A program made the position numbers and the translations under genes. The notes beneath the pieces are model-generated. The model did no database searches, had not been told where the DNA came from, and saw only the letters and a program-made list of their open reading frames with translations. Source: Paragordius varius (taxonomy: Eukaryota; Nematomorpha). Taken from it: a stretch of 64,000 nt of DNA. This document shows, piece by piece, positions 36,101-48,066 of the stretch (position 1 is the first letter of the stretch; every line of letters begins with the position of its first letter). The stretch spans positions 7,874,001 through 7,938,000 of the forward strand of contig OZ176051.1 in assembly GCA_964247055.1 (NCBI GenBank). The letters are read 5' to 3'.

Positions 36101-39100
36101 TGGATATTCACTAATTTTAAGGGCAAATTATGTTATGCCTCTCATAAATGACAATGTATTACAAAATTTTCATTGCGCCCTTGTAAAATCAAAAGCGTCT
36201 ACCAACTTTAATAGCATGCAGGAAACAGTTGTATTGTCAACACCTTATACCACAAACGTTGAGCTTTTCTCCATCGTTAAAGATCTTAGTATATTGGATG
36301 AAAATAAAACCGATGAAGACATAACCACAATCACTATTAAAATGAATAATAATAATATATTTCGACAAAACTACCTCAAAAAATTGTTACGTTTCACTTT
36401 CCAAGCCCATGAAATGTGTGATGGTTGTCACACTATTAACATGGATATAACGTTAGTTAAGAAGGCAAATGTTGACGTTAAATATGATCCATTTTATTTA
36501 AATGGACATCCCCCTTACAATGATAATCCGGAGAAGATTAAAGTTTTATGGCTGCGGATAAATACTGATTGGTTTTCGACTTATATTAGCCCATTCTCAA
36601 TTCCATCCTATTTTAAGGCACTCAAAACTGTTGTTTTATATCAAAATTCTCAAACTTTTTGCAAGGGAAATGTACAATTTTCTATTTCCTCTATCGTTCA
36701 TGCTATAATTAAAAGTTATGCTACGTTTGAAAACACGAAATATAATGTTGAAATATTTGATGCAAACCAACTAAATATCACCAATCAAAATGGTATATTG
36801 GTCATTCCCTCAGGCATGGTTCATAAATATACTCAAGATTTGTTAATTAATCAAATGTTATTGTTTGCTGAAAATGTTTCCGATTTTTCCAATTTTGAAC
36901 TGTTTGACTCGGAAAATACTGACCCTCAGCCGGGTAATTATTCGAATCCAAACGACATGGGGCAAATGAATTATTTTGATGAGTTACAATACGGTTGGCT
37001 AGATGAAAAAGGTAGTATCTATCTATTAGAATCTTTTTATTTTATAAATTTTTAGTTAAGATTCTGATTGAGGTGAATGTTAGATAGTTGCAGTGTTCTT
37101 TTGCAAAGGTATCCCTTATTTTTTAATTTAAGGTGTCGAACAAGCTTTTCGTGACTTGTTGTCCGGCTTGCAATTTTTTAAAAAAATCTAACAAATCTGT
37201 TTAAATATAAATACTGCAATTATTTTTATATCCTAATTTATATAAGTTTTAAATTTCGTTTACATCATAGATTATTCAAATAAAGGGTCAATTTTTTTAA
37301 ACCGTTACTTACATTTTATATTTGATTGGATAAAGTATTCTCGTTTTTAAGGATAAATTTTGTTATATTTTTAAAAAAATCCGGCTTGACGGGTTTTCAA
37401 TTTTGAAAATACAGCCCCCCAAGCTCTTTTAGGGGAGTTAAACCAGCGAAAATTATAATGATAGAGAAATTCAATTTTGCACATATGGAACGTTCCCCAT
37501 CATATATAAAAGTTGATCTACTGGATAATTAAGAATATTAACTATGCTTAAATATATTAATTCATTATTACTTATCCTTTTTAGGCGTAATAAGGAATCT
37601 ATATTCCCCCAATTTACCTCCAATTAACATACATGACAACAGCAATAATCACCAACTCGACGATAATAGGTTAAACATTTTAGGTGTCGGACTTAATGCA
37701 CGACGCTTTGCTTGGCCTCCATACCTATTTACCAGTATAGTTTATAGCTTGGGGAGTAATGGGAAACGCAAACGTCGTGTCCATTCTACCCAAACGTTTG
37801 CGTTTGAAATACAAAGTCCGTTAGAAATTGTACCTTATGCTACGTTTTTTCGTGACGGCGGTGGTACCAATACTCAGGAATCATTAAGTGCCACCTCATC
37901 ATTGGATTATGCCAAGGAGGCTGAAATAAATCCTCACACGGCGAATAAGGAGATGTTTGGGGAAAAGGGATATCAACATATCAATAAAAATGTGTCACCA
38001 TTTCTACCTTTTACTACTCAGGTCGTTAATTCCTCGGCATTCGCTGCCTTTAGTAGCCATAATGATATATCCTTAACTAACTCGGGTCAAACCCTGATTC
38101 GTTCGGTAAAACCGGGTGCTACCTTTAGGCTAAAGGTATTTATTTATTTATTTCATAATAATTGATGAATTGTGGGTCCTTCTTTTTATAAAGGGACACT
38201 TTGTGAAACTTAGATGATGAGGGTTGGCGTCTGTCGTACAATGTTAAAAGATGAAGCAATATATATATACTGATAAATTAATATTCAATTTGTAGTAGAT
38301 ACAGCTATAATACTTGTTTAACTATGTGTATAACTCAATATTTTGATTTGTAAATATTATTTTTTAATCATGTGAAATACCTAAACGATTTTGGGAAAAA
38401 ACTAGTTGTAAATACTCTTAATTGATGGATATATTCAGATTTGAATATATTTGTGGTTTTGATATGTTATAAACTGTATTATAAGATAATCATTTAATTA
38501 AAACATTAATCCATCATATTTATTTTGAAATTTTTTTATGTACGCTCCATATATTTTTTATATTATGCAAAATCACTATAGTACACTAAACCACCCTTTA
38601 TGTTTGCACATTAGTGTATAGGTTTAGGGCTTCCACCACCCCGAGTTACTTGGCTTAAAAACGGGTATCCTCTTTCCACAGGCGGAAAAATTAATATAGT
38701 CCAAGATCCGACTCACCTTATGCCCATATCTATGCGTCGACAAAGTGCCTACAAAAAACGTCGGAAAAAGGCTGTCAACCAATTGTTAACACGAATAAAA
38801 CGTATATTGCGTTTATTATTGTATATAATCTCTGTTTCCAAATGATATTTATAGATTTAAATTTATCAAAATTAGACATAAAGTTTGTTTGATGTAATAA
38901 AAAATAAAAGAAATGATGTGAGATTAATAGAGTCCAGTGTTTTACTATAAATCAGGAATGTCCAACAAGCGGTCCTCCGAGACTGTGTGCGCTTCGCGGA
39001 AAATTTTTGTGAAAATATGCTTATAAAATCTTAATAAAATTAAACTTTTAAACAATTTTTCTTATTTCTATATTGACATAGGAGATCTGAGAAAATCATT

Positions 39101-42100
39101 TATGAATGACCATATATATATTCTAAATGCGGCTCTTGAAGCGATTTGTGTTGGACATTTCTTCATTTATTGATTTACTTTTCCAAAACGCTTTGATCTC
39201 TGTGCAGACTATAGTAAATAAGTTGTTAGAAAAAATAATGCTTGAAGAATTATATTTGCGCAAGTTTTAATTTTGTGTAGTCCACCGTTTGGCGAACCTT
39301 GAGTTTGGGCTTATTAAATGGGTATCAGTTCTAAAATTATTATAAAATGACGACGAGACAAATTAAGTGTAAAGCGTGAAAACAAAAAATTTTAGATTTT
39401 TCCAACTATGTTATTTTTTTCTGTTTTTACTCTAAATGACATAATTACGATTTTTTATAATTAAAGGAGATAACCTATCCGTTAATAGGACGGATACCAA
39501 ATGGATGGAAATATTTACACAGGCTTACGATGAGTTGTTTTACAATACACATTTTTACCAAGGTGCCATAGTTAATAATCAAGCTGATTTAGTTCTATCC
39601 AACGTACAATACGAAGATACTACTCATTACAATGCCTATCAATGTCGATTAACTAGGAGTAGCATTATTCAACATAATAGAGATAATGGTGGGGATCGTC
39701 AAATTGAGTTCGCAAATTTTGATAATATAGTTAGTCCACCCATCTACCTCAATCTCAGCATTACAGGTGTCTATTAATACCTCCCCTATTTTTAGCACAT
39801 GCGCGTTATCAGCTATTAAAAGGAAATTGTTGTATTTAGCCGGTTTTTTCTCTTGGTTAAGTACACTAAAAAATACCGGTTTTCCAAAAATTTCTAATCA
39901 CTTCCATTGTTTTTTAGATAATTCTGATTTCAGTTTAATTTATAAATTGCTCAATTTTGATTTGATACAACTTCTATACAAAAATGAATTTTTATTTTAA
40001 TTTATTGTATGCTCAATCTGTTAAAATGTGATTTACCCAAAAATCAAAAACTATTTTTTTAAAATAAATTTAACATAGTAAATATATAGATACTGGAAAC
40101 GAAAAAAACTTTATACAATTTTCGGTTTTAACCGTTCAAAACAGATTTTTTCAAGATCAATATCAAAAACAATGATACCCGGTAAAATACTCGTTTACGC
40201 TTTGGTTAATTTATTTATATTGTGTGTAGGTTACGAACCAATGGCTCCTGTCCCTTCTGTCATTGTTTTGAGCCATGAATCGGCTTTGGTTAGTTGGGAC
40301 AATACGCCTTACAATGAGTTCAATGCTAAATATCCGCTTGTGGCATATTCTATACATTATACGCGTCTGGATAATCAAACTTTTATCTATGATATCGGTA
40401 AACTTTAAATTTATCTATTTTATATGTGTGATTAAGTTTTTTATGTATCATGATTGTTTGTTTTATAATTATATAATTTTGAGTTTAATTACTCTTTTTC
40501 AGCGTCACTGACACTTTTTTCGCTTAATGCCACCCATTTTTAACCTTTCATATCCTTTTAAGGTGGATAGATAACCAAAGGCCATTTATAATTTATATAT
40601 ATGAAAAAATATTTTTACCATTGGACCAAATTGAAAAATACGCTTTTATTAGCCTTTTAGGTTCATGTAAAACATTTTGAAAAATTTAAAATTGTGAAAA
40701 TATCCCACAAACGTTTCGCCGCCAATTTTTTATTTTTTAAATCGTCGATACTACACGCAAACTGTATAATTAGTTATAAAAATTAGTTTGGGCTTTATCA
40801 TTTTACAGCTAGTTTTTGATATTTAATTTATCAGCTGTTCCTTTCAATCGTGTTTTGGACCTGCTTCACAAGTTATAAAACTGTAAAAAGTATCCATGTT
40901 TTTTTATCTGGTACAGGAGAAGAGGGTTTCATAATTAAATTTTCCATCCATCCATCCATTCATTTTAGGTCCCAGGGTATCTGGGGTTTCCATGCACCAA
41001 CTTCCTGAACAATGTCCTATCAAAGACTTGTTCGTGTTCAATATTGAAGTGTGATAGATCTTGGGTCAGCTGTTTGGACCATGTGAGCTTAGGGCGGCCT
41101 TTTCTGTTTGGGCCGGGTATATTTAAATGTTGTATTTTTTGGACCCAGTTATCGGAATTCATACGTTGAATATGTCCGTAATATCGCAATCGATTGCGCT
41201 GGATGAATAAAGCTATGGGTTCATCTTCTTCTATGGTTTTATCAAAATTATTGTTGCAGATTTTGAGCATGTGATTTTCAGCTCTAGTAAGTCTATTTAG
41301 GTCTGTTGCTGTAAGGGCCCAGGTTTCTGTAGCGTATGTCATAGCTGGTCTTATTCCCATTTTGTAAATCTTTATCTTGTGATTCGATTTGATATTTTTA
41401 TTAGTTAAAATATATTTTAATTGATTGAATTTGGCCCATCCTTGTCTGATTCTATGAGAAATGGCATCCCTCAAAGAACCATCAGATGCTATATAATCGC
41501 CCAGATATGGAAAAGATGTTACCACTTCTAGTTTATCTCCATTAAAATTTATAGTACGTGGATTCGATATTGGCTGTGGTATTGATGAAGCACATGGTGT
41601 GCAGATGAAATTATTATTATTAATTAACTTTCCTTTTATGTTGGAACATTTTTTATGGACCCAATTTCTGCATTTTGTACAACAAAGTGAGTTTAGTTTT
41701 ACCTCAGTGGTGCACACTGGGCATGGGAACTTTATAGTTTTATGTTCATCTCCTGTGATTAGAATTTTAGTTTTGTTTGTATTGATTTTAAGACCGTATT
41801 TATGTAATTGTTTCGACCATATAAGATATTTATTTTCGAGTATTGAAATATCTTCTGCAGTGATTATGAGGTCGTCTGCATAAAGAATTTCATAAGGCAG
41901 ACCTTCTCTCATATCTTTTGTTATGTAATCAATTATAGCTATAAAAAGAAGTGGGCTAAGGACAGATCCCTGATGCAGCCCAGTATTTATACTAAAATAC
42001 TCTGAATTCCCAACAGGAGTAAGAACACAACTGATTGAGTTAGTGTAGATTAACATAATTAACTTAATGGTATATTCATCTACGTTGTTGTAGCGCAGTG

Positions 42101-45100
42101 ATTCTATTATTAGTGCTCTAGGTACTGAGTCGTAAGCCTTTTCTAAATCGACAAAAAGGTGGAATAGTTTACGACCTTTTGCTCGGTATTTATCTTGTAA
42201 TTGTCTGAGTAGGAAAATTGGATCGATTGTGCTTTTGCCCGCTGAAAAGGCGAATTGCATTGGATTAATTGATATGAGCTGGACGATACGATTTTTGAGG
42301 CACATTTCAAAAATTTTTAACCCATGTTCAAGAAGTTTTAAGGGCCTGTATGAGGAACAGGTTAGGATATCTCCTTTATTTTTGAAAATGGGAAATATAA
42401 TGCTTTTTTCCCAGTCTTTGGGTATTTTCATTTCAACTATTATTTTGTTAAATAAATTTGTTAGAAGCATGGTTATATTGGGTATTAATTTAATGATATC
42501 AAAACATAGTTCACTAGGGCCCGAAGCCTTGTTTGATTTCATTTGGTCTAAAGCAATCTCAATTTCTTGTATTGTGAATGTATTTAATGGGCCACAACAG
42601 GGATCTCGGTCAGAATTTATTATGGGTGTTAAAGGGTTGTTTAGATTTTGCTCCATATATTTTTGCCATATCGATTTAATTAATTCTGGTTGTATTTGTA
42701 AATTATTATTATTATCTTTTATACATTTAATCGTTGGTATATCTTTTTTGTTATTATTGTAAAGTTTCATATGTTTAAAAATTTTATTATTTTGGATTTC
42801 CTTTTCCAATTTATCGGCAGTATCTTTAGCCTTTTCATTCATTAATTTATTAATTTCCTTTTGAACCTTTTTGTTGTATTTATAATACTCAATTTTGTCG
42901 TTTTCTGTTTTCGATTTCTTCCATTTTTTATACAAACGCGCCTTTTCTTTAAGTAATGGCTTAATTGCATCGTCCCACCACCATTTCTTTTGGGCTTTGC
43001 TCTTTCTTCTACCACACCATTTTTCTACATTTTCAATCGTATTGCTTCTTAAACTTTGCCAGGAGTCTTCAACGTCAAGATTATCAATGTTTAAGTTAAG
43101 CGACTTTTTGAAATTATTCATTATATCAGGTTTTTTAAACTTGTGTATATTAAGTTTAGGTTTGGTTCTATGATTGAAAGGCCTTGAGTTAAATTTGAAA
43201 ATTGATGTTAAAACTTTATGCTGTGTTTCAGAGTTATAAGTGGTTGTATTTACCAGATATTTTCGAATGTGTTGGCTAGTTAGGATGTAGTCTATTGTTG
43301 TATTATTATTGCCAGAAGTGTATGTAATCAGTTTATTTTTGCTTTTGGTGAATAAAGTGTTTGCTAACTGTAGTCGCTGAGCTGCACAGAATTCTAAGAC
43401 ATTTTCTCCTTCTTTGTCCCGATTATCAAAGTTGTTGTATCCTCCATGTATACCAGAAAAACCTTCGCTGCTTCCAACATGTGCATTTAAATCTCCTCCA
43501 ATCATTATACAGTCTGTTTCGGGTATATTGGAACATATTTGATAGAGCTGATCCCAAAAATCCAGCTTGCATTTATCGGGCAAGCCTTTTTGGGGTGCAT
43601 ATACGGAAATAATATTGAGGATCAATTTGTTGTATATCATTCTAGCTTGAATAATTCTATCACTGTGACGGGTCACGGTAATTAGGTTTTGTCGATGTGT
43701 TTCTTTCATCATTATAGCGACGCCAGATTGTCCTTTGTTTCCACCTTGGTATAGTAATGAATAACCATCAAAGTGTTTTATACCTGCATTTTTATATCGA
43801 GTTTCTTGTAAACAGCATATGTTTAAATCTAAGTTTCGCACCGTATCTATTACCAGCCATTGCTTATTAACCATTGTTCCAACATTCCAAGAGCCAATTT
43901 TAAATGGTTCCGATATAGATTTGAAGTTTTTATTTAGATTATTGTATCTTATTTTTATTTTTGGTTGTTCATTTGTACCTGGTTTATTTATTATTGTTTT
44001 AGAATTATTTTTATTTCTATTATTTATGTAATTTGTATTTATAGGTATATTAGCATTATCATAATATATATTATCATTTATATTAAAATTTCGCATACCT
44101 ATATCCTACCCTTAAACGAACAATATTCGTTCTAATTGCTGAAATGAGTTTTTATTCATATTAATTTAATTTGAATACCGACCAAACAATGTATTTCACC
44201 CTATCGCTTTATTAAATGATAATCTGTTTTAAAGATTAATCCGAAAATTATTTTTTTGCGCATTGTTTTATAACTTAAAACATGAATGTACAATATTATA
44301 TATAAACTCTAAGCCTAAATTTCATACATATTTTTAAGGCGGATCTCGTAAAAATTTAGAGGGTGTGTTTTAAGGAGATTAGTATGGTTGGGGAATAAGG
44401 GAAATGAGTTACATATGTATTAAATACATTTTAGACAATTTAGAAAAACAAATAATAATTGGACCGGATCAAGGGAGTTTGCTTTTGGGCAAATTAAAAC
44501 CAAATTCAACATACAGCTTATACATGTTGGCCTACAATATACATAGTGCTAGCTTTCCATCTCAACCAAATATTAGATTCACTACCTCGATAGAGTACGA
44601 ATCTTATTTGTAACAATACTTTATTTGATAATTTATTTGGAGTTTTTTTAAATTAATTTTAACGGTGTTCGTTTGAACAAATAACAATTACTACTAAATT
44701 ATCCCAACAATTCAAATTCACCCTTGAACAATTCAAATTTACCCTAAAAATAAATTATCTGTTTTCGGGCTAATATAACTCATCATTAATATAAAATATA
44801 ATCTTATGACATAGTTTATTACTTTTTCAGTATTATATTAATTTTAAACAAAAATTTATTTTTGAAAATATAAAAAATATAGGTTAAATTTTAAAAAACA
44901 CATTGATCAAGGGTGAATTTAAATTGTTTAAGGGTTTTGAACTGTAAATGGTATATCATTATTGTGTGTATCCTACGTTAACAGGAATAAAACAGAACAT
45001 CGCAATGTAACCCATTTATCAAACAATGATTGGAAATATCAATTATCAAATAAAAATAATATTATAAGTAATTCATCAACCCCGTCTCAACAAATGATCA

Positions 45101-47070
45101 TGAATGATATGCCTTTACATTCTTCAGTTCCTACATCAGTTTTGTCCAATTTTTTCCAAATCAGTTTACCTCAAACATTAAAAGTTTTAAGGGGAGAAAA
45201 CGAATCTTTCACAGGTAATAGTACACCAAAATCAATCGTATCATACAATCAGGATCATCACAATACAACACTATTTCCCCCTGTTACAAACCATAAAAAA
45301 TTAATTTGGTTTGAACTTTCGAGCCTGTCTATTAACCCCTATGCATCTCATGATCTTAAAATTGGGAATCACAAATCCCATCTTCAACGCTTTAGAAATG
45401 GGTCCAATCACGTGCTCATTGTACATTACAATATCTCAAAAAATGTTTTGATAAAAGCTTTACCAGAATCTCAAAACATTCAGGATTCAAATAGCCCCAC
45501 TTTTGTTCAACTCATTTATTTTACTTTGGATGAAAACAAAATAGGTGAATATATATATATATATATATATATAACCAGGGATTAAAGCGGAGTTTTTGAT
45601 ATCGGTTCTGGTTTTATATCATTTTTAATTTCCAGCTTTTCATATGTTTTTTTAAAGGACCGGTTCCGGAGATATATTTCTTGTGAAAATGGTTTTTTAA
45701 TCAATTTTTGAAGTACGATGAAACATATATGATTTCTGTAAACAGTCAATTAATTGTATATATATATATATATATATATTGTCTAAAACGGTGATCTTTC
45801 ACAGTAATTATTTAGTTTTATATTATTAAATGTGATGACAATTTACATCTCTAATTCATATTTTACAAACAAATCAATATTACGAGTTTAAAAAAACCAA
45901 GATATTAAAGATATGGTTGTCTTTAAAAATTGTATTCATTTAAATTCTATCTCTTGCCTGGTTAATTTCATAATTTACTGAAATAATCTGGAACAAATAT
46001 AATACGTAAACGAACAAATCAGTAAACATATTAATTACTTTTTATTAAATCTTTTACTTTTTAATTAAATGCGTTTTTAAAAATACACCAGATCTTAAGT
46101 CTTATCCGTTTTCAACACTTAATTCAATGGGGGTGCTTTTATCTCAATCATTCCGAAACGGTTTTACACGGAAAGAAATATTTAACATCACTGGGTTACA
46201 TCTTAACGGAATAATGAAAAAACTAATTACTGAAAACACGCTTGCTCACGATATTTTATCCTATGTGAAAATTCAAGGCAAATAACACACTTTTTTTTAT
46301 TTAAAACCGAAAAATTTGCTGTTAATTTATTTATCTTTATTATATGACTTTTTTTGTTTGTTTCACTATTTGACAAAAACTTAAACTTTAATTAATTTTT
46401 ATGATATAGATATTTTTCCAAAGACAATTTATGCATTTACCTTGATTTTGGAAGCGAAAAAGTGCAATTTACTTATAGTTAATGAGAGCTATACCGAATG
46501 TGTAAATCGTATAAGTGATTGGCATTTTTTTAAGTTACCTGCCGAATTTACAGGTTGATTTTAAGCTTTTAAATTTTTCCCATTAGAATATTGGATATAT
46601 TTTACTTCTCCAATTTTATTTATTATTATCTAGATAACACTGACGAAATTATCTCTTTTGAAGGGTCAAAAACAGACCATAGTTCGATATCACCCTATTT
46701 CAAACAGTCGATTTTAATTAGATCATGGCTTATTATAGTCATAATATTTTGTGTTATATGTACTGTTCTCATAATTTCTTGTTTTTTAATTATTTGTACA
46801 AAAAAATATTTACTGAAACGTGGAAAACCATATAAAAACCATATATTTATATCGACATCAAAAACCGACCTTATGGAAAAATATAAATCAAACGGACAAA
46901 ATCCTACTCCCAGGAATGTTTCATTTTTAAGTTTACAGAATATGACAAATTTTTACGTATCAAAAAAGACAACTTTGACACAGTCTCCAAATTTTTATTC
47001 TTGCTCAGTTTTACCATCTTTCCCTCCAAAGAAAAATGATAGACATAAATATATTTACTCACCAGTTTGA
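33153..47070 (+). CDS. Single-pass receptor with Ig and fibronectin-III domains, unassigned
   Basis: Eleven exons (33153-34774, 36086-37011, 37585-38135, 38615-38801, 39467-39766, 40230-40397, 44435-44609, 44985-45544, 46092-46277, 46410-46553, 46634-47070) have matching phases throughout and give 1751 residues. A hydrophobic segment (about 22-36) could be a signal peptide. The clearest Ig domain spans exons 3-5: Cys1034, 'PPPRVTWLKNG' with Trp1046, 'LVLSNVQYEDTTHYNAYQC' with Cys1155. A probable earlier Ig domain spans the exon 1/2 join ('FKLECLL...HLIWMYK' to 'NFHCAL'). One FN3 domain is split between exons 6 and 7 ('ALVSWDN', 'YSIHYTRL', 'LKPNSTYSLYMLAYN'). A transmembrane helix lies at about 1638-1661, followed by a 90-residue tail without a kinase or other known domain. 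A furin-like site RKRR (911-914) lies before the main Ig domain. The Ig-then-FN3 layout suits a cell-adhesion or guidance receptor; I cannot name the orthologue. The start codon is uncertain. Confidence 0.75.
35243..35310. repeat. (AT)n microsatellite in receptor intron 1
   Basis: An almost pure AT dinucleotide run of about 68 bp, interrupted by three ATC triplets. Confidence 0.95.
38953..39163. mobile_element. hAT-type MITE in receptor intron 4
   Basis: The left end reads 'caggaatgtccaacaagcgg' and the right end is its imperfect inverse ('gtgttggacatttctt'). G+C-rich subterminal blocks sit inside, including 'ctccgagactgtgtgcgctt' and 'gcggctcttgaagcgattt'. Ends beginning CAGG..TGTCCAA are typical of hAT elements. 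A clear 8-bp target duplication was not seen. Confidence 0.6.
40944..44110 (-). mobile_element. RTE-like LINE, full coding region, antisense in receptor intron 6
   Basis: A non-LTR retrotransposon inserted opposite to the host gene, within the intron that splits the FN3 domain (40398-44434). On the minus strand the stop codon is followed at once by a short tandem ATGG tail (40944-40964) in place of poly(A). Very short 3' regions with microsatellite tails are characteristic of the RTE clade. The 5' boundary is set just before the start codon and is uncertain. No convincing target-site duplication was found. The intact reading frame suggests a recent insertion. Confidence 0.88.
40965..44096 (-). 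CDS. LINE polyprotein: AP-like endonuclease plus reverse transcriptase with a PHD-like finger
   Basis: One uninterrupted frame of 1043 residues. The endonuclease domain (about 65-300) shows the AP-endonuclease signature: 'WNVGT' (Asn71), QETR (Glu98), 'GGDLNAH' (Asp202, Asn204), 'TIDYIL' (Asp269) and His293. The N-terminal part resembles proteins commonly labelled craniofacial development protein 2-like, which derive from RTE/BovB endonucleases. Reverse transcriptase (about 540-780) has 'FVDLEKAYDSV' (Asp650), 'LHQGSVLSPLLF' and the catalytic YADD (739-742). Next comes a Cys4-His-Cys3 finger (Cys792, 795, 805 or 806, 809, His814, Cys817, 832, 835) and a C-terminal 'LRYYGHIQRM' block common to such LINEs. 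It copies its own RNA at nicked target sites. All catalytic residues appear present, so the copy may still be active. Clade assignment is RTE-like with moderate certainty. Confidence 0.93.
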   Translation of the reverse strand: MRNFNINDNIYYDNANIPINTNYINNRNKNNSKTIINKPGTNEQPKIKIRYNNLNKNFKSISEPFKIGSWNVGTMVNKQWLVIDTVRNLDLNICCLQETRYKNAGIKHFDGYSLLYQGGNKGQSGVAIMMKETHRQNLITVTRHSDRIIQARMIYNKLILNIISVYAPQKGLPDKCKLDFWDQLYQICSNIPETDCIMIGGDLNAHVGSSEGFSGIHGGYNNFDNRDKEGENVLEFCAAQRLQLANTLFTKSKNKLITYTSGNNNTTIDYILTSQHIRKYLVNTTTYNSETQHKVLTSIFKFNSRPFNHRTKPKLNIHKFKKPDIMNNFKKSLNLNIDNLDVEDSWQSLRSNTIENVEKWCGRRKSKAQKKWWWDDAIKPLLKEKARLYKKWKKSKTENDKIEYYKYNKKVQKEINKLMNEKAKDTADKLEKEIQNNKIFKHMKLYNNNKKDIPTIKCIKDNNNNLQIQPELIKSIWQKYMEQNLNNPLTPIINSDRDPCCGPLNTFTIQEIEIALDQMKSNKASGPSELCFDIIKLIPNITMLLTNLFNKIIVEMKIPKDWEKSIIFPIFKNKGDILTCSSYRPLKLLEHGLKIFEMCLKNRIVQLISINPMQFAFSAGKSTIDPIFLLRQLQDKYRAKGRKLFHLFVDLEKAYDSVPRALIIESLRYNNVDEYTIKLIMLIYTNSISCVLTPVGNSEYFSINTGLHQGSVLSPLLFIAIIDYITKDMREGLPYEILYADDLIITAEDISILENKYLIWSKQLHKYGLKINTNKTKILITGDEHKTIKFPCPVCTTEVKLNSLCCTKCRNWVHKKCSNIKGKLINNNNFICTPCASSIPQPISNPRTINFNGDKLEVVTSFPYLGDYIASDGSLRDAISHRIRQGWAKFNQLKYILTNKNIKSNHKIKIYKMGIRPAMTYATETWALTATDLNRLTRAENHMLKICNNNFDKTIEEDEPIALFIQRNRLRYYGHIQRMNSDNWVQKIQHLNIPGPNRKGRPKLTWSKQLTQDLSHFNIEHEQVFDRTLFRKLVHGNPRYPGT
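44700..44960. mobile_element. MITE, second copy of the KIF4-intron family, in receptor intron 7
   Basis: The left end reads 'caattcaaattcacccttga', the right end is the inverse ('aagggtgaatttaaattg'), and the core 'ataaaatataatcttatg' matches 20070-20317. Its right edge ('aactgtaaatggtatatcat') lies about 25 bp from the acceptor of receptor exon 8, so it supplies much of that intron's 3' end. Confidence 0.65.
45549..45573. repeat. (AT)n microsatellite abutting the exon 8 donor
   Basis: The AT run starts four bases after the receptor exon 8 GT donor at 45545. A hAT-like 'cagggattaaagcgg' fragment follows at about 45578. A second AT run lies at 45758-45780. Confidence 0.85.
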
Positions 47071-48058
47071 TGTGGAAACTACAAAGCAGGCTGATAATAG
47101 GATTTTGGAAAATGAATATCTATCATACCTTTTTAATCCAAATATATTTTTATTTATTATGTATTCAATCTAGTCATAATCGTTTACCCTTTTAGATACA
47201 TAATTAATTTTTATAAATCTTCGTTTTGGTATGTTATTATTTAATTAAGTCTATTAATACTACCTCTATCTCAAATTAAACATTTGTACCTATATCCCAT
47301 ACAAAGAGCTCAGATTTTATATTTTTAAACAACATGGTTATATAAAATTTTTAATCCCAATATATATATTATTTGTATTATAATTTATTGCTGTATTTTA
47401 TTTAGCCTAATAAATATTTTATTACATCGGTGCATAATTTATGCTTCCTAATTTCTACGACTTCTCTTATACTATGTCGTTTAAATTATGGAAGATGCTG
47501 AATTTTTAAAAACCAGACTTTTTATCGCTATAAATGTTGGGACTGACGCATTTTTTCTGGAAATCAGTAACAGGCATATTATTTATCATAATTTTAGATA
47601 ATTTATTTATAAATGCGTTGTTCATGGTCATCATTTATTTTTGGAGCGAAATTGGGTGAAACCTCACGATCCATAAAAAGGTTTCTAAAGAATCATTTCT
47701 CCTGAACTATCGCAATAGAAATACGTATTTAAGTATTTTGGAATATAGTCGTACCAAGAAGGTAAAATCTTTGAAGTGGTCATTTCGTTACTGTACTTAA
47801 CAACTGATCATCTAACAAACATATTAGCGCCGAATTTAATAAGGCCATCCATACATTTTAGTTTAACGGTATCGTTTTTTAAATCGTAGCAAAAATTTCG
47901 ATTGTAATCTTTGTTTGAGAGGTAAAATTGTTACATCTATTTGCCCGTTTCGACCGATATTCTATCAATATTTTTTGCTTAGCTAGAGCTTTGCTAAATC
48001 TGACCTAATATATTTAGGTCCAAACGTATGGCATACTTATGTATTTAAATAATTTTTA
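47071..48058. other. 3' flank of the receptor gene
   Basis: An AATAAA at 47409-47414 is a candidate polyadenylation signal for the receptor. The rest is AT-rich with no recognised gene or repeat. Confidence 0.4.
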
Positions 48059-48066
48059 TTCTATAC

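Noticed and set aside
41599-44031. Five plus-strand open frames of 70-177 codons across the LINE
   Set aside because: They are antisense shadows of the 1043-codon LINE frame, with no independent homology.
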